A stretch of DNA of 15,373 bases from Candidatus Methylomirabilota bacterium (GCA_016208645.1 JACQXP010000117.1:1-15373), one strand, 5' to 3'. Shown: positions 1-6,995, counted from the first letter of the stretch. The notes: a model not told the origin generated them from the letters alone. Numbers and translations: made by a program.

Positions 1-69
1 CGGGATTTCATCCGGCTGGTCCGCATCCTGCGGGGGGCGGAGCGGCACGGTGGGGCAGCGAAGTCCTGA
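1..69 (+). CDS. 3' end of an upstream gene (22 residues)
   Basis: Frame 1 is open from the window edge and ends with TGA at 67-69. It encodes a short, basic, helical-looking tail that begins RDFIRLVRILRGAE. Codon use and GC at third positions look like the neighbouring genes, and the first intergenic word repeat starts just after the stop. This supports a real C-terminus rather than chance. The family cannot be identified from so few residues. It could belong to an E1 component or another gene of the same island, but nothing visible shows this. Confidence 0.4.
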   Translation, partial: RDFIRLVRILRGAERHGGAAKS

Positions 70-78
70 ACACCACCA

Positions 79-168
79 ATGGAAAACGGACAACGGACAA
101 CGGACAACTGACAACGGATCATTGACCTCCGAGAACCTGGCCGGTTGTCCGTTGTCGTTTTTCCAGTT
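79..168. repeat. heptamer repeat with inverted copy (locus A)
   Basis: Positions 84-117 are tandem copies of a 7-bp word (ACGGACA, with one ACTGACA variant). The segment 141-168 is close to the reverse complement of 80-101, so the whole can fold into a long hairpin with a loop of about 40 nt. It lies between the end of the upstream gene and the regulator gene. It may act as a terminator-like structure or be a mobile or expanding repeat; no transposase is nearby. Confidence 0.75.
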
Positions 169-257
169 GAAATTGCGATGGGTCCCGTCGCCTCGACGCA
201 TTGGCCCGTCAGGGCAGACAAGAAGGACGGGCGGGTTTCCTGAGCGGATTGCGAGCC

Positions 258-287
258 TTGACATGGGCCCCGGCCCCACACGATAAT
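258..287 (+). promoter_or_regulatory. candidate sigma70 promoter of the SorC-type regulator
   Basis: A perfect -35 hexamer TTGACA (258-263) is followed after 18 nt by GATAAT (282-287), one mismatch from the -10 consensus. The -10 overlaps the ATG at 286, so transcripts from this promoter would start near 294, downstream of that ATG. If the promoter is real, the regulator is translated from GTG 355. If not, it is a chance match in GC-rich DNA, although two near-consensus hexamers at proper spacing are uncommon there. Confidence 0.4.
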
Positions 288-1299
288 GGCGAAAACGAAG
301 ACGTCGGGTGGCGATCCGGTCGCTGCCTTCCCCGGCCCTGCCCCTGAGATTCCCGTGGACCAACGCGCGGCCCACCTTCTCGTCACGGTCGCCGATCTCT
401 ACTATCTCCAGGACAGGACGCAGGCTGAGATCGCCCGGGCACTCAAAATGTCCCGCCCCCACGTTTCCCGTCTCCTGAAGCGGGCGAGAGAGACGGGGAT
501 CGTGACCATCTCGGTCCGCCCGCCGTTCGGGCTCTCGACCGGGCCGGCCGAGAAACTCGGCAAGCTCTTCCCTCTCCGCGACGTGCGGGTGGTCTCTGCG
601 GGAGGCGCCCCGCTGCCGCGCGTCGCCGAGGCGGCGGGGAGCTACTTGGCCAGCCGGATCCAGCACGAGTCCGTGGTCGGCGTGTCCTGGGGGCGCACGG
701 TCCGGATGATCGCCGATGTCGTACCCAGCGATCCGCGCCGGTCCGTGGAGGTCGTGCCGCTGGTGGGCGGCATGGGCCCCGTCGGCAACGAGATCCATGC
801 CAACGAGATCGCCCGCCGGCTGGCCTCGCGCCTGGGGGGAACGTATTACGTGCTGAATGCGCCGGCGCTGGCCGAGCGCGCCGATGCCCGCGCCATGCTG
901 GTCCGCGATGCCACCGTGCGGGGCATCCTGGAGCGGGGCCGGAAGGCGGACGTCGCCGTCGTGGGGATCGGGGGCATGGTAGCCAGCTCGACGCTGGTGC
1001 GCTCGGGCTACCTCCAGCCCGATTCCCTGCGGCGCCTGCGGGCCTCGGGGGCCGTGGGGGACATCTGCAGCCGATTCTTCGGAAAAGATGGCGCCCCGTG
1101 CCCGTCCCCCCTCACGGACCGCGTGGTGGGAATCGAGTTGAAGGACCTGCGGCAGCTCCCCTGGGTGGTCGGCGCGGCGGTGGGGGCGGAGAAGGCGCCG
1201 GCGATCCTGGGGGCGCTCCGCGGCGGCTACATCAACGTGCTGGTCACGGATGAAACCACGGCGCGCGCCGTCCTGCGCCTGGCGCGGGCTCAAGAATGA
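286..1299 (+). CDS. SorC/DeoR-type sugar-binding transcriptional regulator
   Basis: This encodes a cytoplasmic DNA-binding regulator whose C-terminal domain in this family binds a phosphorylated sugar or related effector. A helix-turn-helix is visible at about residues 38-66 (LYYLQDRTQAEIARALKMSR followed by a recognition helix PHVSRLLKRA). The rest matches the SorC sugar-binding domain, with GVSWGRTVRMIADVV, VVPLVGGMGP and the late segment LPWVVGAAVGAEKAPAILGALRGGYINVLVTDE. The length of 337 aa is slightly long for the family. Residues 1-23 are low-complexity and probably not translated: GTG 355 gives the usual N-terminus (DQRAAHLLVTVADLYY), and ATG 286 sits inside a candidate -10 box. The stop is 9 nt before the E2 ATG, so it is likely co-transcribed with the downstream catabolic genes and probably regulates them. 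The effector is unknown. Confidence 0.88.
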   Translation: MAKTKTSGGDPVAAFPGPAPEIPVDQRAAHLLVTVADLYYLQDRTQAEIARALKMSRPHVSRLLKRARETGIVTISVRPPFGLSTGPAEKLGKLFPLRDVRVVSAGGAPLPRVAEAAGSYLASRIQHESVVGVSWGRTVRMIADVVPSDPRRSVEVVPLVGGMGPVGNEIHANEIARRLASRLGGTYYVLNAPALAERADARAMLVRDATVRGILERGRKADVAVVGIGGMVASSTLVRSGYLQPDSLRRLRASGAVGDICSRFFGKDGAPCPSPLTDRVVGIELKDLRQLPWVVGAAVGAEKAPAILGALRGGYINVLVTDETTARAVLRLARAQE

Positions 1300-1308
1300 G
1301 GAGTGGAG

Positions 1309-2532
1309 ATGGCGACGCGCATTGACATGCCCCAGTTGGGCCTGACCATGGAGAGGGGCACCATCCTGCAGTGGTTGAAGGCTGAGGGGGACAGGGTCCA
1401 GAAGGGGCAGCCCGTGGTGCTGATCCAGACGGAGAAGGTGGAGTACGAGGTGGAGGCGCCCGGAGCCGGGACGCTCCTCAAGGTCGTCGCCAAGGAGGGG
1501 GCGGAGCTGCCGGTGGGCTCTTTGATGGGGATCCTGGGACAGTCCGGAGAGGACGTGTCGGGGCTCCTCGGCGCGCCAACTGGCCCAGAGCCAGGAACCA
1601 CGAACCACGAGCCACGAGCCACGAGCCACGAGCCGAGAGCCGAGAGTGCCCCGGTCGGGGGGGCAGCGGGTGAGCGCATCAAGATTTCGCCCGTGGCGAG
1701 GAAGCTGGCGCAGGAGCATGGCATCGACATCGCCACCCTATCTGCCTCCGGCCCCGACGGGCGCATCGTCCGGGAGGATGTCGAGCGGGCGATCGCGACG
1801 AAGAGCAGAGAGCAGAGAGCAGAGAGCCGAGAAGAAGCAAAGGCGATTCCGGAAATTATCCCGCTCACCGGCATCCGCAAGGTGATCTTCGACCGGATGG
1901 GGCAATCGTGGCGCGAGGCGGCGCGGGTCACGCTGTTCGCCGACGCCGACATGACCGAGATCGCCCGGCTCCGCCAGGAGAAGGGCACCGAGTGGGAGCG
2001 GCGCTTCGGGATCAAGCCCTCCTACAGCGACCTCATCCACATGGCCGTGGCCAAGGCCCTCCGGGAAGAGCCCCGGATCAACTGCCGGCTGGACGGCCAG
2101 GGGGTCCGCGTCCGGAAAGAGGTCAACCTCGCCTTCGCCGTTGATCTGGGAGAGGGGCTGCTGGCGGCCGTGATCCGGGACGCCGACAGGAAATCCCTGG
2201 GCGACCTGGCCAAGGCCGCCAGGGATCTGGCGGAGCGCGCGCGGGCCGGGCGGTTGACGCCGGACGACATGGCGGACGGGACCTTCACCGTGTCCAACCT
2301 CGGCGGTCTCGGGGTGGAATACTTCACGCCCATCATCAACCCGCCACAGGCCGGGATCTTGGGCGTGGGGAAGATCCAGGAGAAGCCGGTGGTGCTGGGC
2401 GGCGGCATCCACGTCCGGTCCATGATGACCCTCTCCTTGGTCTTCGACCATCGGCTGGTTGATGGGGCCCCGGCGGCGAAGTTCCTGGCCAAGGTAAAGG
2501 AGTTCTTGGAAAACCCCGCCTGGGCCGCCTGA
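1309..2532 (+). CDS. 2-oxoacid dehydrogenase E2 (dihydrolipoamide acyltransferase)
   Basis: This is the core subunit of a pyruvate, acetoin or branched-chain 2-oxoacid dehydrogenase complex; it moves the acyl group from lipoate to CoA. The domain order is complete. There is a lipoyl domain at residues 1-77 with the lipoylated lysine K43 in QTEKVEYEVEAPGAG, and a peripheral-subunit-binding domain at about 122-160 (ISPVARKLAQEHGIDIATL, GPDGRIVREDVERAI). The acyltransferase domain runs from about 183 to 407 and ends in the catalytic motif DHRLVDG (H381, D385). ATG 1309 follows a GAGGAG ribosome site at 1298-1303; the GTG at 1303 lies inside that site and is less likely. Both interdomain linkers are built of in-frame DNA heptamer repeats (1594-1646 and 1802-1829), which is odd. 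No E1 or E3 gene is in the window. LipB follows directly. Substrate specificity cannot be read from the sequence. Confidence 0.93.
   Translation: MATRIDMPQLGLTMERGTILQWLKAEGDRVQKGQPVVLIQTEKVEYEVEAPGAGTLLKVVAKEGAELPVGSLMGILGQSGEDVSGLLGAPTGPEPGTTNHEPRATSHEPRAESAPVGGAAGERIKISPVARKLAQEHGIDIATLSASGPDGRIVREDVERAIATKSREQRAESREEAKAIPEIIPLTGIRKVIFDRMGQSWREAARVTLFADADMTEIARLRQEKGTEWERRFGIKPSYSDLIHMAVAKALREEPRINCRLDGQGVRVRKEVNLAFAVDLGEGLLAAVIRDADRKSLGDLAKAARDLAERARAGRLTPDDMADGTFTVSNLGGLGVEYFTPIINPPQAGILGVGKIQEKPVVLGGGIHVRSMMTLSLVFDHRLVDGAPAAKFLAKVKEFLENPAWAA
1594..1646 (+). repeat. heptamer array inside the E2 gene, linker 1
   Basis: This holds seven tandem 7-bp units (GGAACCA, CGAACCA, then CGAGCCA copies, ending CGAGCCG and AGAGCCG). 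The period of 7 nt gives a 7-residue period in the protein, seen as NHEPRAT then SHEPRAE. It lies between the lipoyl domain and the E1/E3-binding domain, where a flexible linker is expected. The reading frame is kept on both sides. Confidence 0.85.
1802..1829 (+). repeat. heptamer array inside the E2 gene, linker 2
   Basis: Three AGAGCAG units and one AGAGCCG unit stand in tandem, encoding KSREQRAESRE. The array falls between the E1/E3-binding domain and the acyltransferase domain. Its last unit is the same word (AGAGCCG) that ends the first array, so the two arrays are related. Confidence 0.8.
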
Positions 2533-2539
2533 GGACACT

Positions 2540-2600
2540 CCCCTCAACCTCACCTTCTCCCCCACCCAGAGGGTACCCGGGAGAAGGAAGGGATGAGGGG
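2540..2600. repeat. pyrimidine/purine inverted repeat (locus B)
   Basis: The pyrimidine-rich arm 2540-2561 (CCCCTCAACCTCACCTTCTC...) is matched by the purine-rich arm 2579-2600, which begins GGGAGAAGGAAGGGATGAGG. The arms pair with two mismatches over 22 bp around a 17-nt loop that contains GGGTACCC. It stands right after the E2 stop and before lipB. It could be an intercistronic hairpin that attenuates or stabilises mRNA. There is no U-tract, so it is not a classic intrinsic terminator. Confidence 0.7.
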
Positions 2601-2664
2601 GAAAAGGGGGCGGGGACAGGCTCTGAAAGAATACGCCACCGTGATTTGCAAGGTGGATTCTAGG

Positions 2665-3354
2665 ATGACGGCGAGGACGGTTGAGGCGGGTGCTGGCGTG
2701 GCCTGGCAGGTCCTGGACCTGGGACTCCGCCCGTTCGCGGCGGTGTTGCGCCAGCAGGAGGAGCTGGTCCGCCAGCGCCTGCTGGGCACGATCCCGGACA
2801 CGCTGATCCTGGTGGAGCATCCACCGGTCGTGACGCTGGGACGCGCCAAGCAGCGCGGGAACCTCCTCCTCGATCCGGGCGCCTTGTTCGCCCGAGGCAT
2901 CGAGTATTTCGAGATCACGCGGGGAGGCGATGTCACCTACCACGCGCCGGGCCAGCTCGTGGGCTATCCCATCTTCGACCTGCGCTGGCACGGCCGGGAC
3001 GTGCTCCGATTCTGCCGGGGGATGGAGGCGGCCCTGATCGCGGCCCTGGGGGATTTCGGCATCCTGGCCGGCGCGGTTCCCGGAAAAGCGGGCGTGTGGG
3101 TCGGGGAGAAGAAGATCGCCTCGCTGGGGATCTCGGTTCGCCGCTGGGTCACCTTCCACGGATTCGCCCTGAACGTCTCCACGGATCTCGCCGGCTTCGA
3201 GGTGATCCGGCCGTGCGGGGAGGATCCGGGCGTCATGACCTCCATGGCCGCCAGTCTCGGAAGTCCGGCCTCCATGGACGAGGTCCGGCGCCGCGTGACG
3301 ATCCGGTTCGCCGAGACGTTTTCCCTCGCCGAGGGTGCTTCCCTTGCAAGATGA
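2665..3354 (+). CDS. lipB: lipoyl(octanoyl) transferase LipB
   Basis: LipB transfers octanoate from acyl-ACP to the lysine of lipoyl domains, the first step of lipoate assembly, in the cytoplasm. The signature RGGDVTYHAPGQ is at residues 86-97. The catalytic lysine is K150 in KKIASLGISV, and the catalytic cysteine is C184 in IRPCGEDPG. All are intact. The length of 229 aa is normal for LipB. I chose ATG 2665 because an AGGTGG ribosome site lies 8 nt upstream and residues before it fall in the locus B hairpin. A longer frame from 2593 exists but has no family counterpart. Its position right after the E2 gene fits: LipB would modify K43 of that E2. LipA (lipoyl synthase) is not in the window. 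The next gene starts 13 nt downstream. Confidence 0.95.
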   Translation: MTARTVEAGAGVAWQVLDLGLRPFAAVLRQQEELVRQRLLGTIPDTLILVEHPPVVTLGRAKQRGNLLLDPGALFARGIEYFEITRGGDVTYHAPGQLVGYPIFDLRWHGRDVLRFCRGMEAALIAALGDFGILAGAVPGKAGVWVGEKKIASLGISVRRWVTFHGFALNVSTDLAGFEVIRPCGEDPGVMTSMAASLGSPASMDEVRRRVTIRFAETFSLAEGASLAR

Positions 3355-3367
3355 CAGGAGGCCCTTC

Positions 3368-4612
3368 ATGGTGTTCCCACGAATGTTCCGCGTCAAACAG
3401 CGATTCGAGGGTCCGATGCTCCACGACATCCCGGCGGCGATCCGCGAGACCATGCGGGGCCTGCACCTCACCGACAAGGTGAAACCGGGGGAGAGCGTGG
3501 CCGTCACCGCCGGCAGCCGGGGCATCGCCAACATTGACCGGATCACCCGGGTGGTGGTGGACGAACTCAAGGCCCTGGGCCTCTCCCCCTTCATCGTGCC
3601 GACCATGGGGAGCCACGGAGGGGCCACGGTCGAGGGACAGCGCAAGGTGCTGGAGCATTACGGGATCACCGAGGCCAGCATGGGCTGCCCGGTCCGCTCC
3701 AGCATGGAGGTGGTGCAGATCGGCGAGGTGAAGGGCATCCCGGTCTTCTGCGACCGGAATGTCTGGGGGGCCGATCACGTCGCGGTGGTGGCGCGGATCA
3801 AGGCGCACACGGATTTCCAGGGGGAGATCGAGAGCGGCCTGTTCAAGATGATGGCCATCGGCCTGGGCAAGCAGCGCGGGGCCGAGCACTACCATCGGGC
3901 GGGCCATCACTATAATTACGCCGAGATCTTCCCCCTGGTGGGCAAGACGGTCCTGGAGAAGGCCCGGATCCTCTTCGGCCTGGGGATCGTGGAGAACGCC
4001 TACGAGCAGACGGCCAGGGTGCAGGCGCTGCTCCCCAAGGACTTCGAGGAGGGAGAGAAGGCCCTGCTGCGGGAGGCCAAGGCGTGGATGGCGAAGCTGC
4101 CCTTCGACGTCATGGATTTGCTCATCGTGGACGAGATGGGCAAGAACATCAGCGGGTCCGGGATGGATACCAACGTGATCGGTCGGCCCTTCGTGCAGAA
4201 GGTGCTGGACCGGCCGAAGGTCCGCCGGCTCTTCGTCCGCGACGTCACGCCGGAGAGCGAGGGGAACGCGGTGGGGATCGGCATGGCCGACATGACGACC
4301 CGCCGCCTGGTGACCAAGATCAACTATCAGGCCATGCACATGAATGCCATCACCTCCGGGGTGCCGGAAGGGGCCAAGGTCCCCATGGCCTTCGAGACGG
4401 ACCGGGAGGCCGTCCAGGTGGCCCTGGGGATGATCGGCCTGACGCCCCCGGAACAGGCGCGGGTCGTCCGCATCAAGAACACGCTCCATCTCGCGGAGAT
4501 GGACGTCTCGGAGGCGTTGCTTCCCGAGGTGAAGGCGCACCAGCGGCTGAGCCTGGTCACCCAGCCGGCGCCGCTCGTCTTCGACGACGCGGGCAACCTG
4601 CCGCCGTTCTAA
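3368..4612 (+). CDS. LarA-like nickel-pincer isomerase (DUF2088), copy 1
   Basis: This belongs to the lactate-racemase (LarA) superfamily, whose characterised members racemise or epimerise 2-hydroxyacids with a nickel-pincer nucleotide cofactor bound to a lysine. The N-terminal domain carries MGSHGG (H83). The cofactor region keeps the LarA spacing: H147 in IKAHTDF, K160 in ESGLFKM (where LarA has SGGRK), and H174/H176 in GAEHYH. I equate these with LarA His108, His174, Lys184 and His200 by pattern only. The length is 414 aa. ATG 3368 has AGGAGG at 3356-3361 with 6-nt spacing; an upstream in-frame ATG at 3335 lies inside lipB and lacks this. It is roughly half identical by eye to the second copy at 7674. 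The cofactor genes larB, larC and larE are not in the window. The substrate is unknown; a sugar acid or hydroxyacid fits the neighbours. Confidence 0.83.
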   Translation: MVFPRMFRVKQRFEGPMLHDIPAAIRETMRGLHLTDKVKPGESVAVTAGSRGIANIDRITRVVVDELKALGLSPFIVPTMGSHGGATVEGQRKVLEHYGITEASMGCPVRSSMEVVQIGEVKGIPVFCDRNVWGADHVAVVARIKAHTDFQGEIESGLFKMMAIGLGKQRGAEHYHRAGHHYNYAEIFPLVGKTVLEKARILFGLGIVENAYEQTARVQALLPKDFEEGEKALLREAKAWMAKLPFDVMDLLIVDEMGKNISGSGMDTNVIGRPFVQKVLDRPKVRRLFVRDVTPESEGNAVGIGMADMTTRRLVTKINYQAMHMNAITSGVPEGAKVPMAFETDREAVQVALGMIGLTPPEQARVVRIKNTLHLAEMDVSEALLPEVKAHQRLSLVTQPAPLVFDDAGNLPPF

Positions 4613-4615
4613 CGG

Positions 4616-4696
4616 CAAATGACCAATGGCCAATGAGCCAATGACCAACGGGTTCTCAGTTCGATTGGGATTTGGTCATTGGTCATTGGACATTTG
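4616..4696. repeat. CCAATGA-type heptamer inverted repeat (locus D)
   Basis: The left arm 4616-4648 is made of CCAATGG, CCAATGA and CCAACGG words. The right arm 4671-4696 is two GGTCATT units and is largely the reverse complement of the left (both arms end in CAAATG / CATTTG). The loop is about 22 nt. It fills the space between the first LarA-like gene and the cupin gene and stops 5 nt before the cupin's ribosome site. The words resemble the short tandemly repeated repetitive sequences known from cyanobacteria. Confidence 0.8.
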
Positions 4697-4711
4697 AATC
4701 CGGAGGGCGTG

Positions 4712-5041
4712 ATGCCACAATATTTCATTGACCCGAAGGCGCTTCCCACCAAGGAGATCGCCCCGGGCACGCAGATCCGGGTGGCCTACGGCGACAAAAT
4801 CATGCTCTCCTTCGTGGAGATCAAGCCAGGGTCCCTGGTTCCCCTGCACAGCCACCCGCACGAGCAGGGCGGCGTCTGCCTGGAAGGGTCCTTTGAGTTC
4901 ACCATCGGGGGCGAGACCCGGATCGTACGGAAAGGGGAGGGCTGGATGATCCCCGGCGGCGTCCTGCACTCGGCCCGGGGCCTGGACGGGGAGGCCTACG
5001 TCCTGGATATCTTCTACCCGCACCGCGAGGAGTACAAATAA
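4712..5041 (+). CDS. small single-domain cupin
   Basis: This is a 109-residue protein made of one cupin barrel. Motif 1 is GSLVPLHSHPHEQGGVCLEG with likely metal ligands H46, H48 and Q52 (E51 adjacent). Motif 2 is GEGWMIPGGVLHSAR with the last ligand H86. ATG 4712 follows CGGAGGG at 4701-4707 with 4-nt spacing. Stand-alone cupins of this kind are often sugar-acid isomerases, lyases or dioxygenase-like enzymes, or binding proteins, so no reaction can be named. Its place between a LarA-like isomerase and an aldolase suggests a role in the same sugar- or hydroxyacid pathway, for example a tautomerase or keto-deoxy sugar isomerase (inference). Confidence 0.85.
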   Translation: MPQYFIDPKALPTKEIAPGTQIRVAYGDKIMLSFVEIKPGSLVPLHSHPHEQGGVCLEGSFEFTIGGETRIVRKGEGWMIPGGVLHSARGLDGEAYVLDIFYPHREEYK

Positions 5042-5049
5042 CCAACGAC

Positions 5050-5113
5050 GTGCTGCTGTGCTGCGGTTCGCGGTTCTGACGGCGGCACTGCATCACGGCA
5101 GCGCGGCAGCACG
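5050..5113. repeat. TGCTGC-word inverted repeat (locus E)
   Basis: The left arm 5050-5066 (GTGCTGCTGTGCTGCGG) pairs with the right arm 5086-5113, which contains CGGCAGCGCGGCAGCAC. The same words recur at loci F and G. The right end (GGCAGCACGCC) is followed within 7 nt by the AAAGGAG ribosome site of the aldolase gene. The same arrangement occurs at locus F before the PfpI gene. Confidence 0.75.
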
Positions 5114-5133
5114 CCGCAAGAAAGGAGACTACC

Positions 5134-5928
5134 ATTCAGAACCCACTGAAGACCAAGCTGGCGCGGGGGGAGGCGGTCTGGGGCACCTTCGTCTTCGAGT
5201 ACGGGTCGCCGGCCGTCCCCCGCATCATGAAGGCCGCGGGCTGGGATTACATCCTGATCGACACGGAGCACGCCAGCTTCGGCATGGAGACCGTGGGGAA
5301 CCTGCTCCACGTCTCCTCCGCCATCGGCCTCCCGGCCGTGGTCCGGGTCCCCGAAGCGCAGCGATCGCTCCTGTCGCGGCCGCTGGATGCCGGGGCCCTG
5401 GGCGTCATGGTGCCCCGCGTGGAAAGCCGGGCCCAGGCGGAGCAGATCGTCAAGTACGCCCGCTACTTCCCCCTGGGCGATCGGGGCGTGGCCCTGGGCA
5501 CCGCGCACACCGCCTACCAGGCGGTGAACGGCAAGCAGTTCATCCGCGAGGCGAATACGGAGATCCTGCTCATCATGCAGGTGGAAACCCGGAAGGGGAT
5601 GGAGCACCTGGACGAGATCCTGTCGGTGCCGGGCCTGAGCGTGGCCTACCTCGGGCCCCATGACCTGTCCACCTCCATGGGTATTCCGGGGGATGTGGGC
5701 CACCCGCGGGTCGTCCAGGCCATCACCGCCTTCCTCCGGGGCTGCAAGCGGCACGGCGTCATCCCGGGGATCTGGGTGGACTCGATCCGGGACGGGCGGA
5801 ACTGGATGCGGCGGGGGGCACAGTTCATGACTTACGGCGCCGACTTCAGCATGGTGCAGGAACGGAGCAAGACGGTGCTGGACGCGCTGCGGACACCAGG
5901 GAGGACCCATGCCCGACGCCCCCGCTAG
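5134..5928 (+). CDS. HpcH/HpaI-family class II aldolase, probable ATT start
   Basis: This is a metal-dependent pyruvate aldolase family: it cleaves 4-hydroxy-2-oxo acids to pyruvate and an aldehyde, or the reverse. Key residues keep the E. coli HpaI spacing: H46 (IDTEHA), R71 (VVRVP), metal ligands E151 (QVETRKG) and D177 (GPHDLS). The length is 264 aa. No ATG, GTG or TTG occurs in frame between the upstream stop (5077-5079) and ATG 5227, which would remove the first beta strand and the usual GTFVFEYGSP segment. AAAGGAG at 5121-5127 lies 6 nt before ATT 5134, and the sequence from there (QNPLKTKLARGEAVWGTF) is a typical family N-terminus. ATT is therefore the likely start. A prediction limited to standard starts would begin at 5227. 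The 3' end overlaps the dehydrogenase gene by 20 nt, implying coupling. Confidence 0.9.
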   Translation: MQNPLKTKLARGEAVWGTFVFEYGSPAVPRIMKAAGWDYILIDTEHASFGMETVGNLLHVSSAIGLPAVVRVPEAQRSLLSRPLDAGALGVMVPRVESRAQAEQIVKYARYFPLGDRGVALGTAHTAYQAVNGKQFIREANTEILLIMQVETRKGMEHLDEILSVPGLSVAYLGPHDLSTSMGIPGDVGHPRVVQAITAFLRGCKRHGVIPGIWVDSIRDGRNWMRRGAQFMTYGADFSMVQERSKTVLDALRTPGRTHARRPR

Positions 5929-6916
5929 ATTCACGGCGGTCAGCACCGATCACCACCGCTTCCCCATCGGGGTGGAGCGGGACATCCTGGCCCAGGTGGA
6001 CTGCACCTTGATTCCTGCCGTCTGTAAGAGCGAGGAGGAGATCATCGCTACCTGCCGCGACGCCCACGCCATCCTCACCTCCAGGGCCAAGTTTACGCGC
6101 CGGGTGATCGAGGCACTGAAGGAGGTGCTGGTGATCTCCCGGTACGGCATCGGGGTGGACACGGTGGATATCCCCGCGGCCACCGAGCACGGCATCATCG
6201 TGGCCAACGTGCCCGACTTCTGCTTCGACCAGGTGGCCGACACGGCCATGAGCCTGATCCTCTCGGTGCCGCGCAAGGTGACCTACCTCAGCACCCTGAT
6301 CCGCCAGGGGGTGTATAACCGCGAGCGGGCCAAGCCGATCCATAATTTCCGGGGCGCCACGCTGGGCCTCGTCGCCTTCGGCAACATCCCCCGGAACCTT
6401 ACCTGGAAGGCCGTCCCCTTCGGATTCCGGATCCTCGCCTACGATCCCCACGTGAGGCCCGATGCCGTCCGGGAGTATCCGGTAACCCTGGTGGACTTCG
6501 ATACCCTGCTGCGGGAGTCGGACATCGTGTCGGTCCACACGCCCCTGACGGACGAGACCCGGCACATGTTCAACGAGGCGGCCTTCCGGAAGATGAAGCC
6601 TTCCGCCTACTTCCTGAATATCGGACGCGGGCCGGTGCACGACCAGAAAGCCCTGTACCGGGCGCTCAAGGAGGGCTGGATCGCGGGCGCCGGCCTGGAT
6701 GTCCTGGAGAAAGAGCCGCCCGACCCGGACGATCCCATCCTGACCCTGGACAACGTGGTCTTCACCCCGCATTATGCCTCCTATACGGAGGAGGCCTATC
6801 ACGAGCTGCGGGTCAAGACGGCCGAGAATGCCGCCGCCGTCTTGCGCGGGGAGTTTCCGAAGTATCTGTACAATCCGGAGGTCAGGGAGAACGCGCGGAT
6901 GCTGAACCGTCGTTAA
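5909..6916 (+). CDS. D-2-hydroxyacid dehydrogenase (CtBP/phosphoglycerate-dehydrogenase-like)
   Basis: This is an NAD-dependent oxidoreductase that interconverts D-2-hydroxyacids and 2-oxoacids. The catalytic triad is present: R240 (LNIGRGPVHDQKAL), E269 (DVLEKEP) and H288 (FTPHYAS). The acidic D179 after the second Rossmann strand (LAYDPH) predicts NAD rather than NADP. The glycine motif at 156-161 reads AFGNIP where most relatives have GFGxIG, so two of three glycines are replaced. The length of 335 aa is normal. ATG 5909 overlaps the aldolase stop (TAG 5926-5928), which indicates translational coupling and a shared pathway. It could oxidise the hydroxyacid made by the LarA-like enzymes to the 2-oxoacid used by the aldolase. 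The direction and substrate are inferred only. Confidence 0.92.
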   Translation: MPDAPARFTAVSTDHHRFPIGVERDILAQVDCTLIPAVCKSEEEIIATCRDAHAILTSRAKFTRRVIEALKEVLVISRYGIGVDTVDIPAATEHGIIVANVPDFCFDQVADTAMSLILSVPRKVTYLSTLIRQGVYNRERAKPIHNFRGATLGLVAFGNIPRNLTWKAVPFGFRILAYDPHVRPDAVREYPVTLVDFDTLLRESDIVSVHTPLTDETRHMFNEAAFRKMKPSAYFLNIGRGPVHDQKALYRALKEGWIAGAGLDVLEKEPPDPDDPILTLDNVVFTPHYASYTEEAYHELRVKTAENAAAVLRGEFPKYLYNPEVRENARMLNRR

Positions 6917-6922
6917 CCACCC

Positions 6923-6995
6923 GGTGCTGCTGTGCTGCGGTGCTGCAGTTACCGTAAGATGACAGCAGCACGGCAGCACTGCAACACGGCAGCAC
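6923..6995. repeat. TGCTGC-word inverted repeat (locus F)
   Basis: The left arm 6924-6950 is made of octamers of the form NGTGCTGC. The right arm 6963-6995 is made of their reverse complements (GCAGCACG, GCAGCACT, GCAACACG). A 12-nt spacer separates the arms. It fills the gap between the dehydrogenase stop and the PfpI ribosome site (AAAGGAGG at 7007-7014). Confidence 0.8.

Noticed and set aside
79..168. Possible CRISPR array at the heptamer repeats
   Set aside because: Units are 7 bp with no spacers of constant length and no cas genes are present.
50..286. A 78-codon frame over the first heptamer repeat
   Set aside because: It reads straight through repeat locus A and has no ribosome site or recognisable family.
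2593..2664. Upstream extension of LipB by 24 residues
   Set aside because: The extension lies in the locus B hairpin and has no LipB counterpart; ATG 2665 has a better ribosome site.
1738..4648. Two long minus-strand open frames (1738-3645 and 3233-4648)
   Set aside because: They are antisense to E2, LipB and the first LarA-like gene, which have intact family motifs; composition is typical of shadow frames.
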